Shown: positions 12,694 to 24,335 of the stretch, piece after piece
Layout of the letters: the number at the start of each line of letters is the position of its first letter
How positions within the stretch are numbered: position 1 is the first letter of the stretch
Origin: Spinacia oleracea
Lineage: Eukaryota > Streptophyta > Magnoliopsida > Caryophyllales > Amaranthaceae
Assembly: GCF_020520425.1 (NCBI RefSeq)
Contig: NC_079492.1
Location: 141,302,361 to 141,366,360, forward strand
Direction: 5' to 3'
Length of the DNA: 64,000 bases
Program-made: the position numbers and the translations under genes
The notes under the pieces: model-generated
What the model saw: only the letters and a program-made list of their open reading frames with translations
Database searches by the model: none
Told to the model about the DNA's origin: nothing

Positions 12694-15600
12694 ATGGACT
12701 CGGACTCGAACCAACCCGATCCCACTGAGTCAACCTGGTCGCTCTCCCCTCCTTCTCCTTCTCCTCCTCCCCGGCCCAACTCGGGTTCCGACCACGTTTT
12801 CTTCTTCAATAGCGACTCACACAATAACCATATGCTCTCCGATCAGTTCACCTGGACCTACAACTCGTCCGATTTACGCCACGCTGTTGAATCTTCCTCC
12901 CATGCTGACGTGGACGATTATCAACCCTCCGATACTCCGATCACAACAGCAGCAGCAGCGAGCAGTAGCGGGTGTCAAGTATCACCAAGTGTTGATCAAA
13001 CATCTGACGTCATGCCACCGAATCCTTTGGCTTCATCGAGCTCGTCCGAAGATCTCGCGGACAAAAATGTCGGCAGAGCGGTGGTTACTGCGGCAGTGGC
13101 CGACACTTCGTGAGTGGCGATCACCGTACACCACTTACTACTTTTTCTTACCATCTTGATTGATTTAATTTAATTTTTCTTTGTAGGTTGGGTTTGAAGA
13201 AGGTTAAAAAAAATTAAAAATTAAACAAATTTGTAAAGTGAACACACGGAAATTTAGGGGATTTTCCACGGTTAATAGAAAAAGTTACCCCGCCGTTATT
13301 GCGGCGGGAATGGCGTGGGGAACAGGCTTTCTCCATTTTCTCTTCTATAATTTCTTTTTTTATTAAATACAAAGGAGATATTTTTATTTTCCTATCTTTT
13401 TGAAAATGTAGTACTAGCATAGAATAAATCCTTGATTAAAAATGTATTTTTTTGTAAAAAAAAAATGTGGTGCATATAATTTTGCAAGTTGGTTTGCAAC
13501 TCGTGTGGAATTAAATGGATGGTGTGTATAATACAATGAAAGAATCATTTAAATTTTGGGAATTTATAGTATAGTGCACATGTGTGATGGTAAATTAATA
13601 ATGAATGATATGATTATGATATAAATTACTGCATTAATCATATGGTAATACAAGAGTATGGTGGGAGTTATCTCTTAATTAATTTTGAGGTAGTGGGTTG
13701 TTAATTGAATTTCTTAAAGTGTATGTGGTCCATAACATTACCCAATTACTAGATTTTTTAGATTAGGTTCTTGGTTTGGATTTATTAGAACAAGTTGATT
13801 GTTTGCCTCATCTTAATTTGTTAACATACCTAATTAGAGAACAATTTATTAACTCCCCGTCTCTCTTTATTCTTTGTTTTTTTTTGTTGGAAATGATTAA
13901 ATATAAGGAGGATGTTTGTTTCAAGAGCGTTTTCTGGTTATTTGATCAGTTTTCCTCATTTGGAAGTATCTGGATTTTATAAGTGAGGGATTTCAATTGT
14001 AGAAATTATGATTACATAGCTGATGTGGTGTTATATCATATATGCGTGTGTTTTTTAGACTTTTGATTTTCGGAACTCCCCTGCATATATACTTAGGAAT
14101 ACGAATGAGTAACATTGTCAGGTGGTGTTAGTGAAACTAGAAAGAATTATTGAGAATGTGATTGCTTTGTTGTTAGTGCCACTAACTTCAAGACTTCTAG
14201 AATTGTACAGTTCTATTGAGCTGAAAGATTGGATGATATTATAGGTAAAGTATTAGTACAAAGTAGCTTTGGAAGTCATAATTCATCTTCCACCTTGATT
14301 CCTTATTTTATAAAAATCATCCATGGGTACCCTAGCCACTACAACCATCTTCGTTGCCCCCACTTGATGATGTACATCAATACATCTGCCCTATAACACT
14401 TAGGAAGTGTTTGGTTTGGTGTAAAACGTTTTAATGGAAAATGATCTCTTTTCAATTATTTTATAATCATTTTACGTTGTTTGGTTTTGAAAAAAAATTC
14501 TAACTCTTCCAAAGATGGAAAAACCGGCCTTTTCCATTCGAAAGAAAGGAAAACCACTTTTACATATTTTTTTTTTCCCTTACCTCCCTCTTCTTTCTTC
14601 CCATCAAGCTTCACCCATCTTCTCTTATTTTTCTTTTTTCTATTAATTTTCTTGTAGAAAACTAAATAAAAGAAAACTAGTTAAGAATTGTTTTTTTCCT
14701 TGAAAAATCATTTTACACTGAAAATATTTTACACTACACCAATCCAAAAGGAGCCTTAAAACACCAAAAATCTTTGTTATGTTTGCAATACAAAAGATAG
14801 AGTGGTGTTTCTTTTAGTTACACATGCCGTGCACAGTAGGTATGAGTACTACTTTAAAGAAAGATGGATGGATCATATCCTCCGATCCGATCCGATCCGA
14901 TCCAAGAGGTTTGCAGTTAGCCACACATGTTTTATTTTTATTTTTTATTTTTTTTGGTGGTTGGAGAAGGGTATACATTCTATGTCTCAATGTAAGCGAC
15001 AGTTAAAGTTAGTTGGCACAATTTATAAATTTTAATTTAATTCACTTAAAATTAATTTTGTTTTCTAAGCTAGCTAGGAATCTAGGATATTATATATTTT
15101 GTTTGTATTCGAAAGTGATAAATGGTGTGGGTGTTTTGTACCAGGAAGAAGGTTAAGAAGAAGGGGCAAAAGAGGACAAGACAACCACGATTTGCATTCA
15201 TGACCAAGAGTGAAGTTGATCATCTTGAAGATGGATATAGATGGAGGAAGTACGGTCAGAAGGCTGTTAAAAACAGTCCTTTTCCCAGGTCCTATTTACT
15301 ACGTTTGTTAATGCAACTTTGACCACCAATTTCTTTAACTACATATTTTGAAAATATATATTAAGATGAAGTCAATAATATATTATATACTAGCAGTTGT
15401 TTTCATATAATAGAAATATAATATGGTCAAAGTGAATTATGTGAATAGTGAAAAAGTCAAATCGGATCGAATATTAAGGGACGGAGTAAGTATTTCGTTT
15501 TCCCGTACAGTATCTCTCTGACTCTCTTAATCGTTCCAAACTGCCACTTACTTTAGCAAGAGTCCTTTTCTTTTAGGTGATCGACTAATTAATTCCTAAG

Positions 15601-17344
15601 TCCCAACTGAGAACAGTATTAAGTACCCAAGGTATTAAAACCACTCTGAAAACTATTGGTGGTACAACCGCGTAATTTCATAAAGATAAGGTAAATACGT
15701 AAAGAACTACTACATCTTATAAAATTGTGTTTTTGCAAAAAGCTACCTTAAAAAAATCTATTGTAATTAACTACCTTATAAAACATTTAGGTTGTAGGAT
15801 ACTATTTTTTCCCGAATTATGAACATTTACTTGAAATTCTGTACGTGATTGATTTCACTCTATGCATCTTACGTGCCCATTAATAACCTCTTTCCGTGAA
15901 AAGCCACGTGAATACACCTAATGGAATCAACCCCGGAATCTTAAGTAAAAATGTTCAAAATCCGACCAAAGGTAATATCTTATAACATAAAATTTCTATA
16001 AGATAGTTAATTACAACATTTTTTATAACTCACATAAACTTAATTTTATTGGGTAGTTTTTGACAATTTTTCCTACAGATAATTTGGGTTTCCCCTTCTC
16101 ACCAAAAGACAAAGAAAACATTAGAATCAATGTTTACACTGTATGTAGTATTTGTTATTCGCTATACTTGGTCTGTTATATTTTTATGTATTTATTTTAT
16201 TATATTTCAAGATGATATTCTTGTTAGGAGGCAACAAAGTTAAGCTTTAAAAGAAGGGTAGAAAAGGATGTTTGTTGATTGGTTTACAATGCTTGGAATA
16301 ATCGTATAATTCCAATTAGGTGCAAGTCGGGTGTATTAAGATCATTTCGTTGAGATGCATTAATCTCATTTTTTATTTGCTAATAATTTTTATTTTATTT
16401 TAATTGATGGAATAAATCATAATGGTTAATATGTTCATTAATTCAAAATTGCCTCTCTGGAAAGAATCATTGTCTCATCATATCCAGCAAATTTGATTGC
16501 AATATGTACGTTTAGGTTCTAGAATCGGATTCTTATGTGTAACATACTAACATGCTAGTATATACCACATGTTAGTATATTGGTTTTCATTATTTGATCG
16601 ATGCTTTTATCAGTGTGAAACTCAAGTTACCTCGATCATAAAAGATAAAAAACGTGTTCTCGATCACAGTCAAATAATAAGAAGTTATTTGGTCAATGTT
16701 TGCCAATAACAGTGTATGAAATATCACTATAATTTACCAATGAGGTATTGGCTTAGTGGTTAAAACTGAGAATCTGTGTACGATCGATAGCTCTGGTTCG
16801 AATCCCCCGCCCTGTGTTTGTAATTTAATTATATTGTTGTTGTGGCTCACCCTTTTGGATTTGATTTCACAGGAGTTATTATCGGTGCACGAACAGCAAA
16901 TGCACGGTTAAAAAAAGGGTGGAACGGTCTTCAGAAGACCCTAGCATAGTGATCACTACATATGAAGGGCAACATTGTCATCATACAATTGGATTTCCAA
17001 GAAGCAGTGGATTTCTAAACCATGAAGGTGGTGGCTTTCTAGGGCAGTTTGGTCCTCCTAATTTGTCGTCACAATCATCGTTTCTCTATCCAGGAATGCA
17101 ATTATATACACAGGAAAACTCAGTTACCAGCAGAAGCGTGGCACAAGGTTCAGTTAGTAATACTAATGTTGTGCAGGCTCAGGCCCAGACTCAGGCTTAT
17201 GATGAACGGCGAACTCCTAGCAACGCTAGAGAATCGCCGTCATCATCAGTGTCTCATCATTCAACTCAACAAACGCCGTCGCTAAGTAGTAGTGGTGAGG
17301 GTTTGCTCGGGGATATTGTGCCTCCTGGAATGCGAAATCCTTGA
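12694..17344 (+). CDS. WRKY57: WRKY transcription factor, group IIc, WRKY57 type
   Basis: Three exons join in phase: 12694-13109, 15145-15288 and 16873-17344, giving 343 residues. Residues 172-178 are WRKYGQK, followed by a C-X4-C-X23-H-X-H zinc finger (C192, C197, H221, H223), which defines group IIc. The intron inside the Arg codon just before S-Y-Y-R-C (exon 2 ends AG, exon 3 begins G) is the conserved WRKY-domain intron. The stretch K-K-G-Q-K-R-x-R-Q-P-R-F before the domain and the terminal G-L-L-G-D-I-V-P-x-x-M-R-N-P are, from family knowledge, typical of WRKY57, a W-box-binding nuclear regulator linked to drought, jasmonate and senescence responses. The Ser/Pro-rich N-terminus is low complexity. 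The unusual exon 2 border is described separately. The symbol rests on motif recall, not alignment. Confidence 0.93.
13110..13217 (+). other. Relic acceptor and duplicated head of WRKY57 exon 2
   Basis: A strong T-rich acceptor (ttttctttgtag, ending 13186) follows the exon 1 donor GTGAGT by only 77 bases. The sequence after it reads, in the correct phase, [10 protein letters not shown] and then TAA at 13215. The used exon 2 at 15145 begins with the same bases GAAGAAGGTTAA and reads K-K-V-K-K-K-G-Q-K. The block looks like the original exon start, duplicated around a later insertion of about 1.9 kb. If spliced, it would truncate the protein before the DNA-binding domain. Confidence 0.6.
13218..15144 (+). 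other. WRKY57 intron 1, possibly an old insertion
   Basis: This is non-coding DNA between the two copies of GAAGAAGGTTAA. It contains a Tourist-like element (14403-14755) and a short GATCC-type microsatellite (14879-14901). No transposase or retrotransposon domain could be read, so the nature of any original insertion is unknown. Confidence 0.5.
14403..14755. mobile_element. Tourist-like (PIF/Harbinger) MITE
   Basis: TTA duplications flank ends GGAAGTGTTTGGTTTGG and CCAATCCAAAAGGAGCC, which form a near inverted repeat. A TTA/TAA duplication with GGC..GTTTGG ends is characteristic of Tourist elements. It is non-coding and lies in WRKY57 intron 1. Confidence 0.75.
15298..15486. mobile_element. 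Truncated Stowaway in WRKY57 intron 2
   Basis: It matches the 23246-23588 and 45095-45611 family ('gcaactttgaccaccaatttcttta', 'aatattaagggacgga') but lacks the first CTCCCTCCG end. It begins within ten bases of the exon 2 donor, so the MITE supplies the sequence immediately downstream of the 5' splice site. Confidence 0.75.
16735..16860 (+). repeat. tRNA-derived SINE just upstream of WRKY57 exon 3
   Basis: A perfect-looking A box, TGGCTTAGTGG (16749-16759), is followed 35 bases later by a perfect B box, GGTTCGAATCC (16795-16805). The intervening sequence does not fold as a tRNA and there is no acceptor stem, so this is a SINE head rather than a tRNA gene. It ends close to the exon 3 acceptor (16871-16872) and may contribute to the pyrimidine tract. 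Confidence 0.6.
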
Positions 17345-17383
17345 GTTACGTTGCAGACTAACAACAACACTACAACTAACAAT

Positions 17384-17408
17384 GGTATGTATGTATGTAT
17401 GTATGTAT
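17384..17408. repeat. (GTAT)n microsatellite in the WRKY57 3' region
   Basis: About five GTAT units follow the stop codon by roughly 40 bases and probably lie in the 3' untranslated region. Confidence 0.9.
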
Positions 17409-17519
17409 ATTGCACTATTGAATTTGCAAATTATACGAGTAATTATAACGATAAAAAAATGCAATGGATCTCAATATCTCATGCCATATTACTCAAGTAA
17501 ACATTTAGCTATCCTTGTG

Positions 17520-17625
17520 ATTGAGCCACAAGGGCAATTCAATTACAAATGAAAGATGGAGGATTCGAATTTGAGATTTATCTTACACAGGTTATCAGTC
17601 TTAACCACTAGGTCAAGATCTAATT
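17520..17625 (-). repeat. SINE-like fragment
   Basis: On the minus strand, 'tgacctagtggttaag' is an A-box match and, further on, 'caaattcgaatcctcc' is a B-box match. The order and spacing fit a tRNA-derived SINE in reverse orientation, a short distance downstream of the WRKY57 stop codon. Confidence 0.5.
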
Positions 17626-17642
17626 GGTTAAATAATTAACTA

Positions 17643-17948
17643 CTACTCTTTCCGTTTCAAAAAGATCTCCACGCTTTCCGTTTTAATCCGTTTCATAATG
17701 TTCTTTACACTTTGCTTTATTCTATTTTTGGACATTAAAATTTAATATCTTACCATTTGAACCCAAAAATATTTACCATTTCTACTCACTTTCTCTTACT
17801 TTATTCATTTTTTTTTCTTACAACAACCCACATTTTTACACAATTTTCTTACTTTATCCATATTTTATTATATTCAATCAACTTTTCTACTTTTATCTTA
17901 AAATTTGTGTAAAGAGTAATTGTATAGATTTTTCTGAAACGGAGGTAG
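17643..17948. mobile_element. Stowaway MITE
   Basis: TA-flanked with ends CTACTCTTTCCGTTTC and GAAACGGAGGTAG. It is related to the outer element at 59495-60516 (shared 'agtgtaaag' and 'tttctgaaacggaggtag'). Non-coding. Confidence 0.85.
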
Positions 17949-18202
17949 TATATAACTAGACCAGGCATGCAACAATGCATTATGTTCTCAAGGGAAGCAA
18001 GACATTGAAATGGATTTTTAACTTATGAAAATGCAATAAAGGGGGCACTTTTGGCTAGGGCTTTTGCCCTTTCTAAAAGGGATTCGATCTATTTTTTCGC
18101 TAAGAATTTCTCCTATATTAAACTTGTGAATTTAAAAAACTTGTACTGCAAAAAAAGGTAGTAATAAAGAGTTAGCAAACCATGCTAAAAGAATCTATTG
18201 TA

Positions 18203-18530
18203 CTCCCTCCGTCCCGGAATACTCGACTCGGTTTGACCGGCACAGAGTTTAAGGGACTTGAATTGACTTATTTAATTTAATAGGTAGTAGTTGATAGTGG
18301 GGTATTATTTTAATGTAATTAGTGGGAGGTGGGTTAAGAGGTGGGGTTGGGGGAGAGTAGGGGTTGGATTTTTAATTATTTTTTGTATGGAGTAAGGGGT
18401 AGGTGGTTTAATAGGGGTGGAGTAAGAAATAATATAATATTGTTAGAATATTTCCATTTATAGAAACAGGTCAAGTATTAAGGGACGGCCCGATAAGAAA
18501 AACAGGTCAAGTATTCCGGGACGGAGGGAG
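18203..18530. mobile_element. Stowaway MITE, intact 328-bp copy
   Basis: TA on both sides, ends CTCCCTCCGTCCCGGAATAC and inverted copy. The internal order is reversed relative to 52365, 56195 and 59964. It is the clean reference copy for reading the split element at 11827. Confidence 0.93.
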
Positions 18531-19178
18531 TATGTTTTTCTTTGGTAATGTTTTGGGCAATCTCTTACTTTGTTTTTATTTATATTCCTTGATCTAGATC
18601 TTCTTTTTTTAGCAATTTTTTTTTTAAAAAAAACCAATATATGCATTGGAGTATGTAATAATGGGTTCACAATCCTCAAAAGTCAACTATTGTTTTTTTT
18701 TTATATTTTGGAGTCAAATGTTGAAAAGTAGTGCATATTAGAGGAAATTTAGTAATATCATTGGATTCCTTCTATTTGGTTTCTAGCTTATTGAACTATA
18801 TGTTCCTAGCAAATGTACATATTCTTATCATATCAATTACAGTTTCCAACCGATGAAACAAAATATATGAAATGAAACTATTGCAAAATAGTGAGATAAT
18901 TTCTTATCACTTGACCAATAATAGCTATACCAAAAATATTATTGTAGGGAAAACCTAACCTATTATTTGTGATATTAACTTTTAGTTTGTTTCCTTGATA
19001 GAGGTCATGCACCTCGGTGTTGACATATGGTCGATAATTTACAACATATATTTATTGACATATGTTATATGTATGGTCGGATTGTATATACATGGTAGAT
19101 CTGATACCATAATTTTTTGGCACACCACTATTTGTAGCTATTAGATTCTTAAAGGGATATACTTGTAAAAAAAATTTA

Positions 19179-19446
19179 CACTACAAGAATTAGTATCTTT
19201 AACGACAACATAATAACGGCGGGTCAAAATTCCGTCGCATAAGCCTTTTGCGACGGGGATAACAACCAAACAAAGACGGGAACAACCGTCGTAAATGTCT
19301 TTTACGACGGGTTAACGACGGGATTTTTCATTAATGACGCCTTCCTTTGATGACGAGTTCGCGACAGAAAATTCCGCCATTAATCAACGATTATTAGCCT
19401 TTAGCGACGAGATTTCCCGTCGTTAATGGTACAATTTCTTATAGTG
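19179..19446. mobile_element. CACTA-type MITE with GACGGG hairpin core
   Basis: Starts CACTACAAGAA and ends TTCTTATAGTG, flanked by TTA on each side, giving the 3-bp duplication of CACTA elements. The interior consists of many short self-complementary blocks of CGACGG/CCGTCG. Related copies are at 26318 and 36578. No transposase. Confidence 0.85.
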
Positions 19447-19849
19447 TTAAATCTGATACAGTCTACTATGACATGTTTATTAGATATGCATTGATTTAAA
19501 TGGTCCAAGTTCAAGGTAAACAATGATTTGTTATACTAGTTGGCCCTTCATTGCGCTGAAAAAGCAGTTTATTTGAAATCAAAGGCTTAAAAAGGACTAC
19601 TTTTGGGTGAAGATTTAGTTCCAAGATTTATTGCACAAAAACTCCATTGACTAGTCACCTTTCAATGAGATTTAATTTGCCTTTTCCCACCACAACTTTT
19701 GGGTGACAATCTGCATTCCATTATTCCACCTACTTTCATTTGCTACTCGTTGCTCTCAATTTCTCTTTCATCACACACAAACGTAATCTAGAAACTCCTT
19801 TTCAATCACCTTCGAATGTTTGGTAACTTAGATATTCATTAAGTTTTTA

Positions 19850-20460
19850 GTTAAGGGCTCGTTCGGTATTACTATCGGTTTCCAATTTTTTGTTTTTTAT
19901 TTTTTGGTTTTTTGGTTTTGTGAATCATATGATTGAGATTGAAACATAAACTAAAAATAGTCATACCTATAGTAATTATATTGATTTTGAAAATTAGCAA
20001 CAAAAAACTGGAAACTACTTTTTGTGGTTTCGATATTTTGATTTTTAATTTTGTAAAAAACAGAAAATTAGAAGAAAAAAAAACGATGTTTGGTCAATGG
20101 ATTTTCCCTTGGCTTAAAGTCGACTTTTCCGCCGAAACTCAAAAGTCGATAACACTAGCTTTTTTATGTTGGTTGCTGGCTTTTCATTTTGATAGTTACG
20201 TTTTCACCACCCATTAGTCATTACTATCCTCTTATCAATAATAAAATATACCTATATCTTTAAAGACCATTTTGTATAAAAGTGTTGGTAGCTAACAACC
20301 AACTTTACCCAAAACATTTTTAGAAAGTCGACGTACAATCAACAACCAACATAAAACGTCAACACAAACAATGTTCAAACAAGTCAATTGAAACAACAAC
20401 CAACCAATATCCAATTGTCAAACGCCTCACTCCGGAAACTAATTTAGGCACACCGGCCAC
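19850..20460. repeat. Probable decayed MITE material
   Basis: 'ttaagggctcgttcggt' at 19852 resembles a Tourist left end, and the A/T-rich interior (GGTTTT runs) and 'caacaaccaac' repeats suggest fold-back elements, but no matching right end was found. A frame at 19933-20217 has no recognisable domain and is not called as a gene. Confidence 0.35.
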
Positions 20461-21150
20461 TTATTATTTTACCACAACTCTATATGAATAGAGTAAGAAA
20501 GTTTATGCTCTCATAGTAAGCGTACCTTAAAATAAAGAAAAACCTTATGTCCATGTAACACTAGAGGTGTATTGTTTGGGTTAGTTTTTTATCACATTAG
20601 GTCATATGAGGTTAGTGTATCCATACATATCGATTAGAGTGAAACCAATTTTTCTCGAGGCATTTGGGTTCGTTGTATGGGTCTGATAAGTTTGTAACAA
20701 CTCTGAATTTAGGGCACAATTCAAATCTGAATAATGGTCTATAACAGTAGTGTCAGGGGCCATGGGCCAGGGTAAATTAATCAAGGTTTGATTACGATTT
20801 TATGATGCACTTTATGGATGGATTTATGTTGGAATGTCAATTTCGGTGAACACATTTGGGCCCATCAGATCAGTTTTATGGAATGAAGCCCAGCCCACTC
20901 CGGATAAACAGCAGTAACATCCAATACGAAAATTGGACATGATGTAATTGTAACATGTACCATATATTAATCCAATATCACGGTATCACCTCCATTGATA
21001 AGTGTTTATTTAACATGTTCTCAAGAAGCACACAAGTATGAAATCTGTTTCAAAATCGTAGATGTTGTATGCTGGTTATTAATGTTTTTGTTAAATTTGT
21101 GATTTATTTCCAATTCAGTAACTCAAGTAAGGTAACGCTTAACACTAGGG
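20461..21150. other. Spacer with nothing recognised
   Basis: Non-coding, A/T-rich, with no clear repeat boundaries or protein similarity. Confidence 0.5.
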
Positions 21151-22030
21151 CCGTCAATTTGGATAAATGAATCGGGTTTGGGTCGGGTTCATCGATTCGG
21201 GTTGAAACCAATTCAATTTGCTTACGGGTTGGATCGGGTCGAGTTCGAAATTAACGGGTCATGTAGTTCGGGTTGATTGAGCACGGGTTCATATCGAGTC
21301 GGGTCGAATAAGGTTGGGTCAGGAGGAACGCATCGGGTTGTAAACGGGTTTTGTCGGATTGTAACAGGTTCGGATCATATCGGGTCGGGCTCATCGAATA
21401 ACGATCTGAAATGGTACGGGTTAAACATGTTTAGTCATGTTATATCGAGTTCAGGTTCATATTGGTTTAGGCTCTTATCATTTCGTTCTTGTCGGTTTGG
21501 GTTCATACAGTGTTGATAAATCAGCAGCACGCGGGAAGAAATAGATAGTGAGTTGTACTTCGGGTCATGTCAATACGGTTCCGAATCATATATATCAGGT
21601 TATTACTAAAATCAATTTTCCTATTCAATTCGTTTGTAAATTATGATATCGAGGCCTTAATTGGGGGACAAAGGTGATTGCTTTATAACTATTAAAAGTT
21701 TTAAGAGTTTAATATCAGTAGCGGGATTAAACAGGTTATGAGTTGTAAACGGTTGAGATTGAACAGGTTACGGGGTTTGAACGGATCCGAATGAAAGGGT
21801 TTCGTGTTGAAACAAATCAAGTATAAACAGTTAATTAGTATTAAACGAGTTTCCTCCGGTTGAAACGGTCCGGGTCATTAATCGGTTTCGAATCTATTCG
21901 ATTCGGGTTGTTGCGGAATAGTTTGTTATCGGGTTTCGGATCTTAATCGGGTTAATATTTTTGGGTCGTTTCAGCTTTGGGTGGAATATAATCGAGTAGG
22001 GTCGGATATTGGGTTCCAGCTCCCTGTTAT
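21150..22030. repeat. TCGGGTT-rich degenerate repeat
   Basis: About 850 bases contain dozens of irregular copies of CGGGT, GGGTCGGGTT and similar. The left border reads 'tagggccgtcaatttggat'. The composition matches the interior of the TAGACCTG hAT-like elements at 41388 and 53114, so it is likely a longer or fused member of that family; no right terminal repeat was confirmed. Open frames here are low-complexity artefacts. Confidence 0.45.
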
Positions 22031-23245
22031 TAATGATCGGTCTGGTTCTATGTTTTGTTTGGTGTTAACATTACTTTCTTGCTTTATCAGAATTCTTAAA
22101 AAAACAAATTAATGCAGTTTTCTTATTTACTTGTAGTAGGTTCGCTAATAGACTAGAAAAACAGACTAGAAAAGCAGCTTACGCTGCCACTATAAGCTAG
22201 CTTATGGAAATGCCATGGGTTGGTGTCCAATAAAATTGCCAAAGGAAACACTATGCACCATGTGCACTTTTGTGTATTTTAAAATATCATTTTTTTTTAA
22301 TAATTTTTCAATTCCTATGTGAAACTAATACGTACCGTAGTTAAAAATACAAAAATGGAATGTTAAGAATATCGATAAAAAACAGAGTGGAATGTTTAAT
22401 ACATACCAGAAAGGAATACATGAAGATCTTTTGTGGACGAAAAAGTATTAGTTTAGACATCCTTTAGTAGACATAAATAAAGAGATTAGGGATGGTTCAT
22501 GCCTTCATATTAGGTCAATCATCTGAATCTAGAATTTTAGAGATCGATGGAGAATCGAACCTTTAATCACAACTTGTTCTTCTGTTTCTTACATTTTTTT
22601 TTTCCATTATTGGATATGGGTTACTTCATGCCTTCACGTTGGGTCCAAGATCTTCATATGGCAGATTTACACTAAAAGTCCACTTTGGAAAATACTGATT
22701 AAATTCAAATAAGGGCATGTTGGAATTAATTAATTACTCCGTAGAAAATTTTATTAATATGCATGTTGTTTCGATTTTGTATATGGGAAGAGCTAAAGTC
22801 CCGGACTATTCAATTCATCTTACTTAATTGTTATATCAAGATAAATAATCTTTGTGAATGATGTGACATGTGGTTTGATATTTTCTACTCCGTAATTATT
22901 AAATTATTTTTCATAAGAGTTCGTATAAGCCAGTTTGGGAAAATAAGACTTATCCAACTTCAATTTTTTTTTCCAATGATGTGTATGTGTAATGTGTATA
23001 GAGGGTCATAAAGGCCAAATCGACAAATGTTGTAGCCGTGTAGGCATGATTCAGGCCAAAGTAAGTTCTAATAAAAGTCCATTTAAGATACAAAATAAAG
23101 GAAATATAGTACGGAGAACAAGATTCTGTTCAGAAGAAACATGACTTATTAAGCCAAAAATAGCATATGCGCAAACCGAATCAATCCTCAATTAGCAAGG
23201 TTTATCAAGCCAAAAAGTACTGAAGAAACCTTGTGTATTTATGTA
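22031..23245. other. Spacer with nothing firmly recognised
   Basis: A/T-rich DNA with two TACTCCGTA motifs (22735, 22886). 'ctatgcaccatgtgcac' near 22241 resembles the ends of the element at 27241. No gene supported. Confidence 0.4.
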
Positions 23246-23588
23246 CTCCCTCCGTCCCTTAATACTCGACATGTTTTGACCGGACACGCTTGTTAATGCA
23301 CAACTTTGACCACTAATTTCTTTACTACATATTATAAAAACTAATAAAAATATTAATAATTTGAAAATATATATTAAGATGAAGCCAACAATATATTATA
23401 TATTAGCATTTGTTTTCATATACTAGAAATAAAATAGGGTCAAAGTGAATTTGCAATTAAAACAAGTTTTAGCTAACGGTAAAAAGGGTGACTTGCATGT
23501 GGGGGCTGTTCTTATTTTACCTGAGGGATTTGAATTAGCCCATGTGAATAGTGCAAAAACCGGATTGAATATTAAAGGACGGAGGGAG
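23246..23588. mobile_element. Stowaway MITE carrying a chloroplast petA scrap
   Basis: TA duplications and CTCCCTCCGTCCC/...GGACGGAGGGAG ends. Compared with the relatives at 15298 and 45095, the block 'gtcaaagtgaatt-atgtgaatagtg' is interrupted by about 90 extra bases (23451-23540), annotated separately. Confidence 0.9.
23451..23540 (+). pseudogene. petA: Nuclear insertion of a plastid petA (cytochrome f) fragment
   Basis: Thirty codons read [15 protein letters not shown] and continue [14 protein letters not shown], a well conserved segment of mature cytochrome f, a thylakoid b6f subunit encoded by chloroplast petA. It has no start, stop or haem site and sits inside a MITE, so it is non-functional nuclear plastid DNA. 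Both borders share 'gaatt' with the host element, consistent with end-joining through microhomology. Identification is by recall of the cytochrome f sequence. Confidence 0.85.
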
Positions 23589-24049
23589 TAAAGAAGATTA
23601 TTTTTTAAAATGGAAGTTGGCAATAATAATAATAATACAAAAATGTTCAAACTTCCATGCAACTCAACAAGTCCCTCCATGCAAACTATAAATTTAAATA
23701 CCCCGTTGAGTTATACTCCCATCCATTTTCTGATTAAGAATAACTTCGCTGAAAAATTAAGTTTACAGTATAACAAGTAATCGGTTTTATTTATACTGGG
23801 TAGAAAAAGAGACTCTATTGACCAATACCTATTACAGATTAGCTATCTCTGTTACACAAGTTTCGCTTAAATCACTCCCAAGCATCACAAGAATAACTAG
23901 TGATCGATGATATGCTATATTGTACACATTATCTTGTTATCTACCTAAGCTAAGCTTGAACTTTATTGATTTGCTCCTTTTAAGGATCATGTCCGTTATG
24001 TTTGTTACACAGAGTTTGAATGAAACTACTTTTTCAAATTTAATGGAGT

Positions 24050-24325
24050 AATTCTTGTTCAGTTTTTATATTGTGCCCGACGCGTATTTTTATGATCATT
24101 GATGATTCATTTGATATTTATTTCTCATGTATAAAGAAAAAACGCGAGAGAGCGCACGCCGCACCAAGATCATATTTAATAATTCTTGTTCAGTTTTTCT
24201 CAAGTGCACCCGGATATATTGTGCCCCACACGTATTTTTATGTCCATTGGTGATTCCTCCAATATTTGTTTCTCATGTATAAAGAAAAAACGTGAGAGAG
24301 TCAACACCGGTACCAAGATCAGAGG
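24050..24325. repeat. Imperfect tandem duplication, unit about 130 bp
   Basis: The order 'attcttgttcagttttt ... attgtgccc ... cgtatttttatg ... ttctcatgtataaagaaaa ... accaagatca' occurs twice, starting at 24050 and 24181. The copies differ by scattered substitutions and a short insertion. Non-coding. Confidence 0.8.
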
Positions 24326-24335
24326 GTGCACTTTA

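Noticed and set aside
12642-12824. Minus-strand frame over WRKY57 exon 1
   Set aside because: It is the mirror of a Ser/Pro-rich coding exon.
14802-15035. 77-codon frame with a basic N-terminus
   Set aside because: It is intronic, contains the GATCC microsatellite and has no family match.
16735-16860. tRNA gene, because both pol III boxes are perfect
   Set aside because: There is no acceptor stem or cloverleaf; a SINE head fits better.
23423-23680. 85-codon minus-strand frame with hydrophobic runs
   Set aside because: It is antisense to the petA scrap and the surrounding MITE.
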